Shown in pieces: positions 37,750 to 49,100 of a stretch of 64,000 nucleotides of DNA. The position numbers and the translations under genes were made by a program. Each line of letters opens with the position of its first letter. Within the stretch, counting starts at the first letter, position 1. This DNA is from Rhea pennata. Its lineage: Eukaryota > Chordata > Aves > Rheiformes > Rheidae. The stretch covers positions 63,814,703 to 63,878,702 of the forward strand of contig NC_084664.1 in NCBI RefSeq assembly GCF_028389875.1. Direction: 5' to 3'. Under the pieces are notes generated by a model that saw nothing but the letters and a program-made list of their open reading frames with translations, was not told the DNA's origin and searched no databases.

Positions 37750-39214
37750 GACCCATGGCAATAGGGACACACCTCTGCCCCTGTGAAAGGAGTTTATCTT
37801 TGGATACTATAATGGGACATTGGGCTCGATTAATGTTTTGGAGCTATTAATCAGGGAGCCCAAGCTAACCTTGGGAAGAACAAGCAGAGTACGTGCTCCT
37901 GTGTGTATACCAACGTTTTTTGAAATTTATATGTATTTTCATGAGTGCACTCTCACAGCTGAACGTCTATACTTGTTTTTAAGTGATTGCACAAGATAAA
38001 ATGCAACTAAAGTACAGAAACATTATTTAAGATGCCTACAAGCAAATTGCAAATAAAAGAGAGGTTAAACAAAGAGTCCCTGTAGTAAATTTTAAGGTCA
38101 CAGGCTCATTTTGCAGACAGCCTGCTTTGCTGTGCTTTACACACAGCAAAGGTACGCTGTGCCCTACGGTAAAGGAACCATAAGGCTAGTGTTAGTCGGG
38201 TTTAAGTTTTGTTGAGATCTGCTCTTCACTGCCAGAGATATGCAAAGGGTTCTTATATAAACAAGCACTGTTTACAGATATTTTCTCAGTAGTGGCACTC
38301 TATTGTTAAATATTAATTCTCAGGAATGTGTATGTTGTGCAACCTTTTTTGCATGCTATTTGGGGCTGTTAGCAATTTGTAAGGACACTTCTGGTAATTT
38401 AGGATCAAAGGGTAGGTTTGGAAAAAAGTTCCCCCCACAAAATTTAGGAATACAAACATTAAAGAATAAACATGTTTTTCTCGGCAGCAAAGGTGCCCTG
38501 AAGTCTATGTTACAAACGTTGCATTATTATGCTACTAAGAAAGGAGGACAGCAAAAAAGGCACTGATATTTTGCCCTATCTGGTATATTTGCATTCTGCC
38601 AGTGAAGGGTAACAGGCATAAAAATGGCAAATGCAAGCCTGCAAAAAAAGGCTAGGGAAATAATGCAAAGATTTTGAATCATTTCTAGTGCCACAAGAAA
38701 GCAAGTGTACTATTTTTAATGCAAGTTTCCTGTCAAAAGCGTCATTGAAGAGAGTTCTCCACTCCACCTATGGGTGAAGAGGAAAACAAAAAAATTCTCC
38801 ATAGAGAATTCAAAAGAGCAAACACCCACATTTGTCAGCCTCTCCCAGGGAGTGTACAGCGATAGCTACATAGGAGCTGGGTTTTCTTTGTCTTTTTGGA
38901 GAAGAGGAAGTGAGTCATAAACCCCCAGAGGAGAAAAAGGAGAAGTTTTTCAAGGAGGAAAAAAAAAGAAGTTATCTTGTTGCCAGTATGCAGTCCTGCT
39001 AGGCCTGTGGTTATCACTTCTGAGGGCCAAACGCACCTCACTCTCCAAAGCACAAAGTTGCGAGGGCAGCTGATTTTATGATTTAGCCCAGGTCTATTAT
39101 TTTGGTGCACTTTGATTACTGGATGTGACGTGAGCCCACCAGACAGCCTGCACAGTGTCATAGCTGTTAACAACTGGAAAAAAAAAACTATTTTTCTTTG
39201 GTTTATGTTAAGTC

Positions 39215-39242
39215 TTTTTTATTTTATTTTATTTTATTTTTT
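39215..39242 (+). repeat. TTTTA microsatellite
   Basis: About five TTTTA units directly upstream of inverted-repeat arm A (starting 39,258). Confidence 0.9.
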
Positions 39243-39257
39243 GCTTGCCCTAAGTTT

Positions 39258-39363
39258 ACATGAAGGAAAAGTACTGTGATAACAAGGGAAATAGTTTTGA
39301 GTTCAGTTCTTATGTACATAAAACTTTTTGTGAAGAAACGTTTTACTGGTTTGTCCACGTTTT
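39258..39363 (+). repeat. arm A of a ~105-bp inverted duplication
   Basis: This segment reappears in reverse complement at 40,386-40,491. Over the first ~90 bp only three differences are visible, all transitions. Similarity then fades through a one-base indel to about 39,363. The flanks do not match, so the duplicated unit is only about 105 bp. It does not resemble a repeat family I know. Confidence 0.85.
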
Positions 39364-40385
39364 TCTCTCTAAGAGAGATTTCCAGTTTGAAAGGTTTTTG
39401 GTTGGTTATCAGTGTCATCTGGGGTTGATCTGCTCAATTTTTAGAGGCTTATCTGTGAAGACTCTCACTGGTAGAGTTATCTCTCAAGAAGTATCACAGC
39501 TGCTTTCACCATTTCTCTGTGAAAGGCTTATTTTGATGACTCACTGGGATATGGTAGGTACATTTAAGTCTTGTCTGTGGGAATGCGAATCAGCAACCAA
39601 GAGAAAATACAGATGCATTACATAAATGGCAACAACATGTGTTAAAACACTTGTGAAATGAGATTCAAACTGACCCTGGCAGACAGAGATATCCAGAACA
39701 CACGCTTACAGCAAGTATCTAATTCAGCAAAGCACAACACCCAGAACAGAAAGCTCCATGGATGGGTCTCAGGGCTGGCCATGTATTTTGAGTCTCTAAC
39801 CTCAGAGTCTGCATGAGCAGCTGTGTGTCTTCTCAATAACCCTTTAGGATTTATTGAGACTCCTGACTCTTGGCTTCTCAAAACGCTCATTGTAGCAAGA
39901 AATTACCTACCTACATCCAAAGTCAAGGAAAATCCCAGCCCACATTGCAGTGACTCAAGAAGAGCTGAGTGCTGCCAAGCTGGAACAAGTTCTGAGGGAG
40001 CACCGTGTACCATCAGTCCATTACGTAACCTCAGGTAAGGGAGCGGCAAGAAACTTTCCTGCCACCAACCATGAAAAACAATCTCGGGAAAAGAAAGCAG
40101 TTGCTGAATGGCCTTTAAGAACCTATTCAATCTCAGGAGCATAACCTTGGCTCTAAAAGAAAAAAAAAATCAAAATTTTCTCACAGGTCTCCAAATGCAT
40201 CTTTTGGTAAGCTGCGTTAGAAAAAACAAGCAAAATTCTACCCTAAACCTCTAGGTTTAGGTCTCTATTGCAGTGGAAGTGAATGGCCATACAGTGGCAG
40301 CACAGTGGAAATATACTGATTTTACTCTCCTAGTTCCTCCCAAGAGGAAAGAAAGGTAGTATGCAAACAAAGCTACAGTTGGATT

Positions 40386-40491
40386 AAAAACCTGGACATC
40401 CAGTAAAACATTTCTTCACAAAAAGCTTTATGTACATAAGAACTGAACTCAAAACTATTTCCCTTGTTATCACAATACTTTTCCTTCATGT
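40386..40491 (-). repeat. arm B of a ~105-bp inverted duplication
   Basis: Reverse-complement partner of 39,258-39,363, about 1.02 kb away. Transcription through both arms would give a long hairpin. No target-site duplications or terminal motifs typical of a transposon were obvious at the edges. Confidence 0.85.
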
Positions 40492-42636
40492 TAAGAGACA
40501 TGTATTGCAGTTATCATCATCACATAAGGGGTCAAATGTGAAACTTAAAATAGTGCTGAAACTTTCCCCAGAGTCTCAAGTTAGATACAAATTACCGTAG
40601 AAATGGATTCCTTGAACTTTGAATAGGAGCCACAGTTTGGTTAGATGAGAAAAGCATAAATTATTTCTAGGACATGTGGGAGTTTAATCTGGCAAGAAGA
40701 TCCCAGTGTAATGTCTTCAGTCTGTCTTTGCACTTCCCTCAGAGCCAAGTTCAACCCAGGACACGAGACGGGGCATAGCCTCACGCTTGGTAGAATTCTC
40801 CAGCTAAGGTGCCCTAAGTCCAATCTGACCCCTAAAAACCAGCAGACAATTAAAAAAGAAATCTAACTTTGTTAGTCCTGCCTGATTAGCTCCAACCAGA
40901 AATCCACTGAGCTGCTGTCCTCCCTTTGACAGAGGCCACCAACAGTGAGCACCTGGGGAAGAGAATAAGTTCAGGACAGAAGAATAATTATAATATTTCA
41001 GGTGCCTTAATCAACGTTGAGCCGCATAAACAAGATGATGTTTTCACTTGTTTTTAATTGAAGTCTAAAGTCTTCATAGCTGCATGATTTTTATAAAAGT
41101 GAAGGAGAGAGGAGGAAGTTCAGCAACACCGTAATTAACTACTTAAGGTAAATCCTCCCACCAGATTCATGAGACAGATTTCAGATAAGCAGCTCAAATG
41201 AAGGATTATCTTGCTAGCAATGCGGAAATGTTGATCAGCTTGATATTTCCATTCTGCAGGCAAGAGTTCACATTGGCTGCTCACTATTTTCCACATATAG
41301 ATAGAGCTCCACAAAGGTGGCAGATCTGATCCAGAGAGGATTTTGTTTTTAAAACCCCTGCACATGACAATCTTGTACTTGTTGATTCTCAAGTAAAAAT
41401 CAGATCTGGATATTAATGATGCTCAACTCCCCCATTTGAGAAGAACTACTAGGAAGATGGATGGCCTGATGATATGATGGTTGGGATAGAGCACAGAGTG
41501 TGTGCTACTAGTATGTCTTAATGCAAATGTTAGTACTTATGAGCATTACACATGACTCAGGCATTCTGCAAATATTAAGTTTAATTAAAAAATCTGTGTC
41601 TGATATAATTCTCTCAGCATATGCTTCATGGCATTTAAAGACAAATAGAACTCATCTAAGTCAGTATATTTAAATTCCGTGAAAAAGAGATCCTATCATC
41701 ATCAGAAAGGCACTGAAAAAGCACACAGAATTTGTACTGGAGCCTTCTCATATAAACATCAGTCTTCTGCATACCAGTTAGGACTGGTGTCTGGGCAACC
41801 AATGGGACTGAACAAGGTACTTCTATTCTCAGTGGAAGGGATGTATAAGATTTGTGGAATCTCATGCTCATCTTTTGCTCCACCTGCATTTTACTATGTT
41901 GTTTTTAGTACAGAGGAAGGGGTACTGTTTGGCTGTTGATTACTGTTAACCAGGCAATATATTGCAGAATATTTCAGTATTTCTGACCGCTTTTCTTTGT
42001 GGAAACATCACCTGATGACAATAACACTGACTTGGCAGATTAGCCTGCCAAAGGATCAGTCACATTTCTGTGAGGTGCAGCATATTTGGACTTAAAATAT
42101 CAGTATAATAATTCATTCATTTCCGCAGAAATTTTGGTTTTAAAATTGAAGTAATATTAGGCCTGCTGCCTGCAACACTTCCAATGGGAAAAAGTCTTCC
42201 AGAACCACTTGTGAGAACCTGGTTTGCCAGGCAGATATACATACATGTCCGATATTGATCTCAGTTAGGATGATAATGCAAGCACTTGCAAGTAAGTTGT
42301 TTTATGCAGTCAGGCCAGAAAAGAGCTGAAGTCATGCTATGACCAGAAGAGTGAATGTTTACAAGGGGGCTCTTCTCATACCTTCTCATAAAGGTCTGAT
42401 TCCTTTATCTGTTACAATTCAGACATTACCAAGGAAATGGGTAGCTAGTCATACCTAGAGGGCAACCAATTTAGAAGTCTTTTCTGTAAGATACTATGAA
42501 GGAAATATATGTACAAAAACAAAGAAGGAAGGCTGTCATTTTGTCACACTGAACTCACAAATAACAGAAGCTTAACATAATTTTTCCTCTCGCTAGGAAG
42601 GTAACAGTTAAGAATATCTGCTGGAAACTGTTCTTC

Positions 42637-42800
42637 TCATGTATCATCTTCATAAAGTTCTTTAAATTCCAACTGCAAGACTGGAAGAATGGCTTTTGCT
42701 TCCTTCAGAAATGGTAGAGATTGCTTGAACAAAATCCTAATTTCATTTTCAGGCTCTGAAAGTAACTTGCTGGACAGAGTTTGAGAGTCTCTATCTCTTC
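42637..42800 (-). CDS. candidate minus-strand terminal exon
   Basis: On the minus strand an acceptor (tttcttgctactatataag) opens a phase-1 frame of 53 codons that ends in TGA (42,639-42,637). The product is rich in Glu, Lys and Leu (for example SEPENEIRILFKQSLPFLKE) and ends LYEDDT. G occupies first positions in about 14 codons and second positions in about 4, which is coding-like. A second frame is also open for about 31 codons, which lowers confidence. Upstream exon-like segments of matching phase exist at 43,868-44,478, but they lack coding periodicity. No AATAAA was noticed close downstream. Confidence 0.27.
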
Positions 42801-45800
42801 CTTATATAGTAGCAAGAAATAATCACATATTTTATTTATTTGGTTTTTATCAAGAAGGAGAGGATCCAGAAGCCATTGGAAAAAAAAAAAAAAAAACACA
42901 CAGTACTGAAGTTACTGTACTCACAGAAATAGTACTGATCTCTTCAGATTTCATTACTTGAACATGGACTGGATATTTGGCCAAAGTAGTTAGAAGAAAT
43001 TATATGTCTTCATGGAAATTCTGTTTTCTACTGTTTGACTTATGCAAACATGTTGGAAATTTTGCCTCCAGGCAAAATATAGCACTACCATTCTGAGAAA
43101 AGAAAAGGTCACTACAGTTACACATGATTGTCTCATATCTTAAGTATCCATAACAAAAAGATAGATAGCAATGTTTTCTACCTGGCATCAGATTTTTTTT
43201 TTAAAGAGAGTAGGCTGTCCATTTAAGCACATTTCATTTGTTACTCTTCTGTATATTTTGTAGAAGTAGAATGAAAAAAGAATCTGTTGAAAAAAACCTG
43301 GAATATAGCCCCATCCCATCTCTAGTCAGGTAATATTCCTCAAAGAAAAAATTCATTTTTTCCTGAATACATACCTAAGCAGCTAGGCCTCACAGTAAGA
43401 TTTCAAACAAATACTGAAGAAATTTGGTATCAAATTCCAACTGATTGCCAAAAAACCCCAACCGTTTTTCCACAAGAGCACTGAGATGTCATACACAGAC
43501 ATCCTACCACACTCAGCTCACATCTGGGCGCTTACCTTTGAAGCATCCACATCATTTCTGAAGACAGACCTTGGGCTCTGGGGCACACTAGCCAAGCAGG
43601 AGAGCCACAATCCCTGGGTGTTTGCCATTCCTGCCTCACATTTTCCCTACACAAACACTTAAGGTACCATGGCAGATCTCAAGACCCTCCATAGCACTTC
43701 TCACCATAAAGTGAGGAAGAGTCCCATCCTGCCCAGACAAAATCACTCAAATCACTATAAAACAAAACCAGAACTATCATCTCTGCACAGGCAGCTGCTG
43801 TTTTTCGGGAAGAACAAGCTCCATGTGTTCACACAGAAAAAGATAACCATCATCTTTTCTTGCTCACTCTGGTTTCTGAGCTGAGAATAGCCCCATTTCA
43901 AGCATATGGGAGACCCATATTGGGCAAAAGGGTCAAAAACATACAGGAAAAGTGAAGCCAGTAGCTCTCTGTTCATCCGCACAGAAACAGTGTTCATTTA
44001 TACACTTCCAGGCATATGATCACTTACCGAATGCAGTAAAGTAAAATTAGCAGGTAGTGGTTGCCCTCAGAGAGCAGGGTCACTAGACAGGATCATTTTT
44101 GCATTATCACCTTAAAGAGTTTAAAGTGATTAATCTTCCCACCCTGTTGATAAGAGGCCCACTCAAGAGTACCCTGCTTTCTTCACTGGATGATAAAAAA
44201 GGCAGCTACATCTCAAATATTTTCACCTTACTTCTTTCAGTCTTTTCAGTATGCACACACAGGCATTGAAACGTGGGAGCAGCGGTACACAGAGGTCTTT
44301 GTGCATAAAGCCTAGAGGCACCATCTCTGTTGCCCTGCAAGTGCCATCAAGAATTGGCCCTGTCTGCAGTGCCTCATCACAGCTCCCATGACCCAAAAGA
44401 CAGTAGCCAAAAAAGGATATTTGGAAAGTGTCCAACGGTAGAATGAAATCCAGTGCATCACTGAGACAAAAGTTACTCCTTAAAGAAAATACTTTGCTCA
44501 CAGGAATAATTCTTATTTAAGGTTCACTACAGTTGTAAAATACTGTTTTCATTTTCCTAGGCTCCTCACTACCCTTTTAGACAGACTGCAAGGCTCAGCT
44601 TTATAACAGCAACATCACTGGATGTAATTTCATTTTATTCCCATTCCTCTTACAGTTATCTCTTAACAGTAAGAATAAAGACTCTTTACATGCTTATACC
44701 TAGTGTGAAATTTACAGTTGACATTCAAAACAGTTTTAAACACTGCAGTCTGTAGCCTGTATAAAATTCACTGGACTGCAAGATCCTTGCAAAATCTGTA
44801 TTCCCACAGCCACTGCATATTAGAGAAGGGAGAAGGGAACTTAGCTAGTAAAAAGAAGGAGACTAGTGCCCTCACTGACCTTGGCCTATAACGGTGCTGT
44901 GGCTTGGCAGTAACTGCAGAGTTCATATTCAATTGCACTGGTCTCTAGTTCAGGCTGTTGTTGTGAAATATGTTGTACTTGTCACTGAGAAAAGAAAGCA
45001 CTTGTAGAACGCAAGTGCTCTGCAAGTAAATCTTGTTTACTGGGGGGTAGCTGCCTATCTTGCTCTTATTCAATAACAGATGGAGCCTTCAAAGACCTGA
45101 ATACTTCTTAAAAGCTAATTAATACTTTCAGCTCTTACTGAAATTAGTGGTATTATGGGATTGTTACCTTCAGGCATTTAACTTAGGTAACTAAGTTCAT
45201 CCTCTCTTTCTTCAGACATTACCTCTAGGAGATGGAGTTCAGTTCAAAGGACTCCAGTTCCTGGGCTTGTAGAGAAGGTTGAATCTTTTTCTTTTTTCCA
45301 TTAAGTATTAAGGGAGATGTCATTCCAGTACCTGAGAGAGCCAAAGTTAGGGTGAAAACCTGCATCAGGACCTCTTCATAGCTGATAAATAAAATTTAGC
45401 CCAGATCAATACTGATATAGAGTGAGAAGACCAGTGAAAAGTTCTTGGCAAATCACCTACCTAAAAACCAGCAAGTGTTCTCTAATGCCCTTGGAATTTC
45501 AGTTATGTCAAATGGCAAGGAAGATTGTCCAAATCAGGTGTAAAGTAAATGCTGGTCAAAAGATTGCTTTATAGTATAGGAAAGATAAGAAAATTCATTC
45601 AATCTACAACAAAATAGATCTTTACTCCAGCTTCTCCTTTTTCAGCTTATTCCATTCCTTGCCATTATACTGTGCTTTCATTGGCAGAAAATGGGGCTTC
45701 AGCAGCTTACTCAATTTACAAATGAACACGAAATTCACATTCTCAAAGGCAGTGCTAATTCAAGGAGGTCTATTAGAAGTGGGACAATAAAAAAAATACC

Positions 45801-45947
45801 AGAGCATAAATTCATGTCTCTGTACAAAGTGATTAGGTTACCTCTAGATTTTATAATCCAGGTAACATTGGAACTGTACTAGGTGGGTACATATCCAAAC
45901 ACGGGCAATTAAACCTCTGTTAAGCAACTACAGAGCAAACAAGCAAA

Positions 45948-46104
45948 TGAGGAGAAAAAAGAGAGGGAGAAGGGAGTGGGGGAGAGAGGGCAGCAGAGGA
46001 AGGTGAGCAGGAGAAAGGGGGGAATGAGGAGACTGGGGGAAAAAGGAAGGGAGGAGAGGGAAAGAATGGGAGAGGGGAGTTGAGGAGAGGGAGCAAAAAG
46101 AAGC
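45948..46104 (+). repeat. purine-rich (GA) tract of about 155 bp
   Basis: Nearly all bases are A or G on the plus strand, with irregular GGGA/GAGG motifs. Tracts like this can form triplex (H-DNA) structures. The 99-codon minus-strand ORF across it (45,909-46,208) is only the low-complexity Ser/Leu/Pro/Phe reading of the pyrimidine strand. Confidence 0.85.
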
Positions 46105-49100
46105 TTAATAAGAGTAGCTAGTAACAAGCAAAGCCAGTCAGGTAGAGCTGCTAGACAGAAGCTATATACCAGCAATACCCTACATGGGCATTTCAGGAAA
46201 CAGCTCACAAATCTGAGAACCTTTTACTTTATAGTACAGCTACTTTACAGCCCATCCTTAGAAAGCTAAACTGTTAAAATACGTATACAGGCTTATTGTG
46301 ACCCATACAGTGGAAATGACTTTCATAGCCAGCAATCAGAACAAAGTACATAGGACATTGTCTGCTTCCAGGGAATGACAGACATAACAACATACATTCT
46401 ACACATTAATGACATTTAATTTTTACTTATAATAAGGATGTGATGAGATGGATGCTTCCAGTTGCATATCTTTCTGATAAACTGTGGCACTTCTGATCAA
46501 AAGAGGACATTAAATACTGATGATATTTCAACAGAGTTGTCACTCTAGTCATCCTGTTCAGGGTGAGGATTAACTTAATTTCAGTGCACTAAACTGCAGA
46601 TTTTTAAAACTTTTGCAAGAGTATAGCAAACAGTATTCTTTGGCCCTCAGCTTAAAGTTAGAGATGAAATACTTCTCCCATCCTGTGCATATTCATGTAT
46701 CAAAAGTGTTCATGTTTTACATTGGCTACAGTCTTAAACCTTCAGTTTTCAGGGGGAAAGCCTCACAGAGGGATATATTCCACCAGACAGTATTAACTAG
46801 GCCGTTGCTCAGAACTCTCCACAGTAATAAAGGAAACCTTGTTTCTAAGCCCTGCTCTGCCTGAATCAAATGTACTTATCCATCCTCAAATCACTGGAGG
46901 ATTTTCTTTTTTGACAAGGCAGTCCTTCATGGCACGTTTTGTTCATATATTCCATTCTATAGCCAAGATTCTCATTTGGGTAGATTTTTCATCAAACCCA
47001 GCAACTTTCAACCAAATTTGTTTCCCAGTTGGAACTCAGCTGCTGCTGCTGACAAAACAGCTCAAGCATAAATACTGTGCATAATATTGCTCTCTTGTTA
47101 ACTGTAATACAGTTAACAGGCCCCACAGCTAATGTGATTTAAGTGATAGACAAAGTCAGCATAGTACATCTTGTTTAAATTATTTTCAGAACACTTAACT
47201 AAATGATTTGAACTCAAAGACATAATGGAATTTACTGATAACTCTATGATATAGAATAAAGATTTTTCTGAAACTTCACCATCTTCCATTGTTTATTCAG
47301 CATTCTTACAGTACACTACTCTTTCCATTAACATTTTCAATTGCTTATTATGAAGTGGTTTCCTTTGTAGAATACTCAAGAACAAGAGCTACTTGCATGA
47401 TATATTATTTCTACAGACTTATTCATGTATCATTAATGTCAAGTGACAGGAAGCTGCTCCTCATTCATATCCCTGTGGCTGATATTTTAGGCTTCATATT
47501 TACCTTTATTTGCTGAAATAGTCAAGTATTGTTTTCAAGTAGAGCCCATTTCTATTAGCCCTTTTCATATTGAGCAGTATCTCAGTGACTGAGGATGCCA
47601 GCAGGCCAGCACTTGACATGAAAAAAACAGGGTTACTCATTCAAAATATCACTCTACTCTGTGAATAATCATGTTGTCCTCAAGGATCTCACTAAGCAAG
47701 ACTCTATTCAGGATAAACTCAGCTTGAGTCTTGAAAATTTTTTCCTTCAGGAAAAAATCTAAACCACTAAGACTATTAGTCATCAGTATGAACAGAAAAC
47801 AGGTCCTATCCAGTAAACACCAAACCCAAGTTCCCTTGCTTTTTTCAGAATCAGAATAAAACTTTAATACTGATTGCTGTCAAATGCAAAAAAACTTGGG
47901 CTTAAATAGCTCTGTGGGAGCTAAAGTATTTAAAACCATGGTATAGATTGTAAGGATGAAGCTCTCAATCAACCACTATGCAGAGATGTTACAGTCCCAT
48001 GCATTCAGGTTCATCTTTTAAATTTTCAGTTACCTCACTGCCTCTAATATATTTTGCTCACTGCAGTCTGTGAGAGCTCTGCATTCCTTTGGGTTTCATA
48101 CCAAAGAATGAAACTAAAGGAATACATTATTTACAGGAATTAAATAGAACTAATTAGAACATCAACACCTACCCTCTCCCCTTCTCACAGCAAGTGAGCA
48201 AGCACACAAGCTTGCAAGTGACAAGCAAGAAAGAATTACTGTTCCCATTTTCACAGCAAATCATTTCAAAAAGCAAGGAAGGCAGTGTCAGGATCATGGG
48301 TCTTTGCACCAAGGTGGCTCTTATGAGAAGACCACATGAGTTCATTCCCCATCGCTGTCAGTAAAGCACACTTGCATTAGGTATTCATACAGACAATCTC
48401 AGATATTACGTTGTATCAGACTGCAAAAGTAGTCACATATGAAATAATTTGTCTCTAGTTTTATGGGAAATTTGAAAAAATCAACAATAAATGCAGCTTT
48501 CCAAGAGCCAAATTCTTTACACTGATTTTACCTTTTCTTCTCTCTGCTCGGTAACAATGTAAATTAAAGCATACACAGTAGGACATACTGTCTTTTTGTG
48601 TGGCAAGATTTCAATTTCTAATATAGGAATTGCATTTGCAAGTCAAAGTCCTTCAAGATAGGATGCAGCAATTTGAGATATCGAAGAAAAAACATCTGAT
48701 ACCACTGAATGTGAAAAATGAGATCACTTCTCCATCGTTTTGGATTAAATGTGAATTTTCTGCAGGACATTAAAGACATAGCCTCAAACCGAGCCACTAA
48801 CCTGTGGTTTGAATAACTCTTTACCATTCAGCTGAAAAAACTACTAACAATTCAGCAACACTGAGGTGGTATATCAGCATTTCCACACAGTTCAGAGAAG
48901 AGTCTACTGAAAGCTCAGGGTCTATTAAAATTAGTCTATACTTAATCAAAGGATGAAACTAAGAAGTCTTGTTTCCTTGGAGAAAAAACATCCCTGTTGC
49001 TTGATTTTGTCTGAAATAACACAATTTTGAGGTCTTTTAACCTCAACAGGTACTTTACCTGTAGTAATGGACTATACCACTAAAATGGATGCATCTTAAT

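Larger units (their letters stand above)
26110..39257. other. no gene supported; upstream intergenic or intronic sequence
   Basis: Many exon-like segments can be drawn on the minus strand (26-36 kb), but hand-checked segments show no first-position G enrichment over second position, so they are not annotated. A small GC-rich block at 35,830-35,960 is the most exon-like of them. Poly(A) runs and a 21-bp minisatellite are listed separately. Confidence 0.5.

Noticed and set aside
39260..39625. 121-codon plus ORF starting in inverted-repeat arm A.
   Set aside because: It has eight cysteines and no coding-like composition, and arm B breaks the frame within about 35 codons. The duplication is better described as DNA than as a protein.
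45909..46208. 99-codon minus-strand ORF resembling a hydrophobic Ser/Leu/Pro/Phe protein.
   Set aside because: It is the translation of a polypyrimidine tract.
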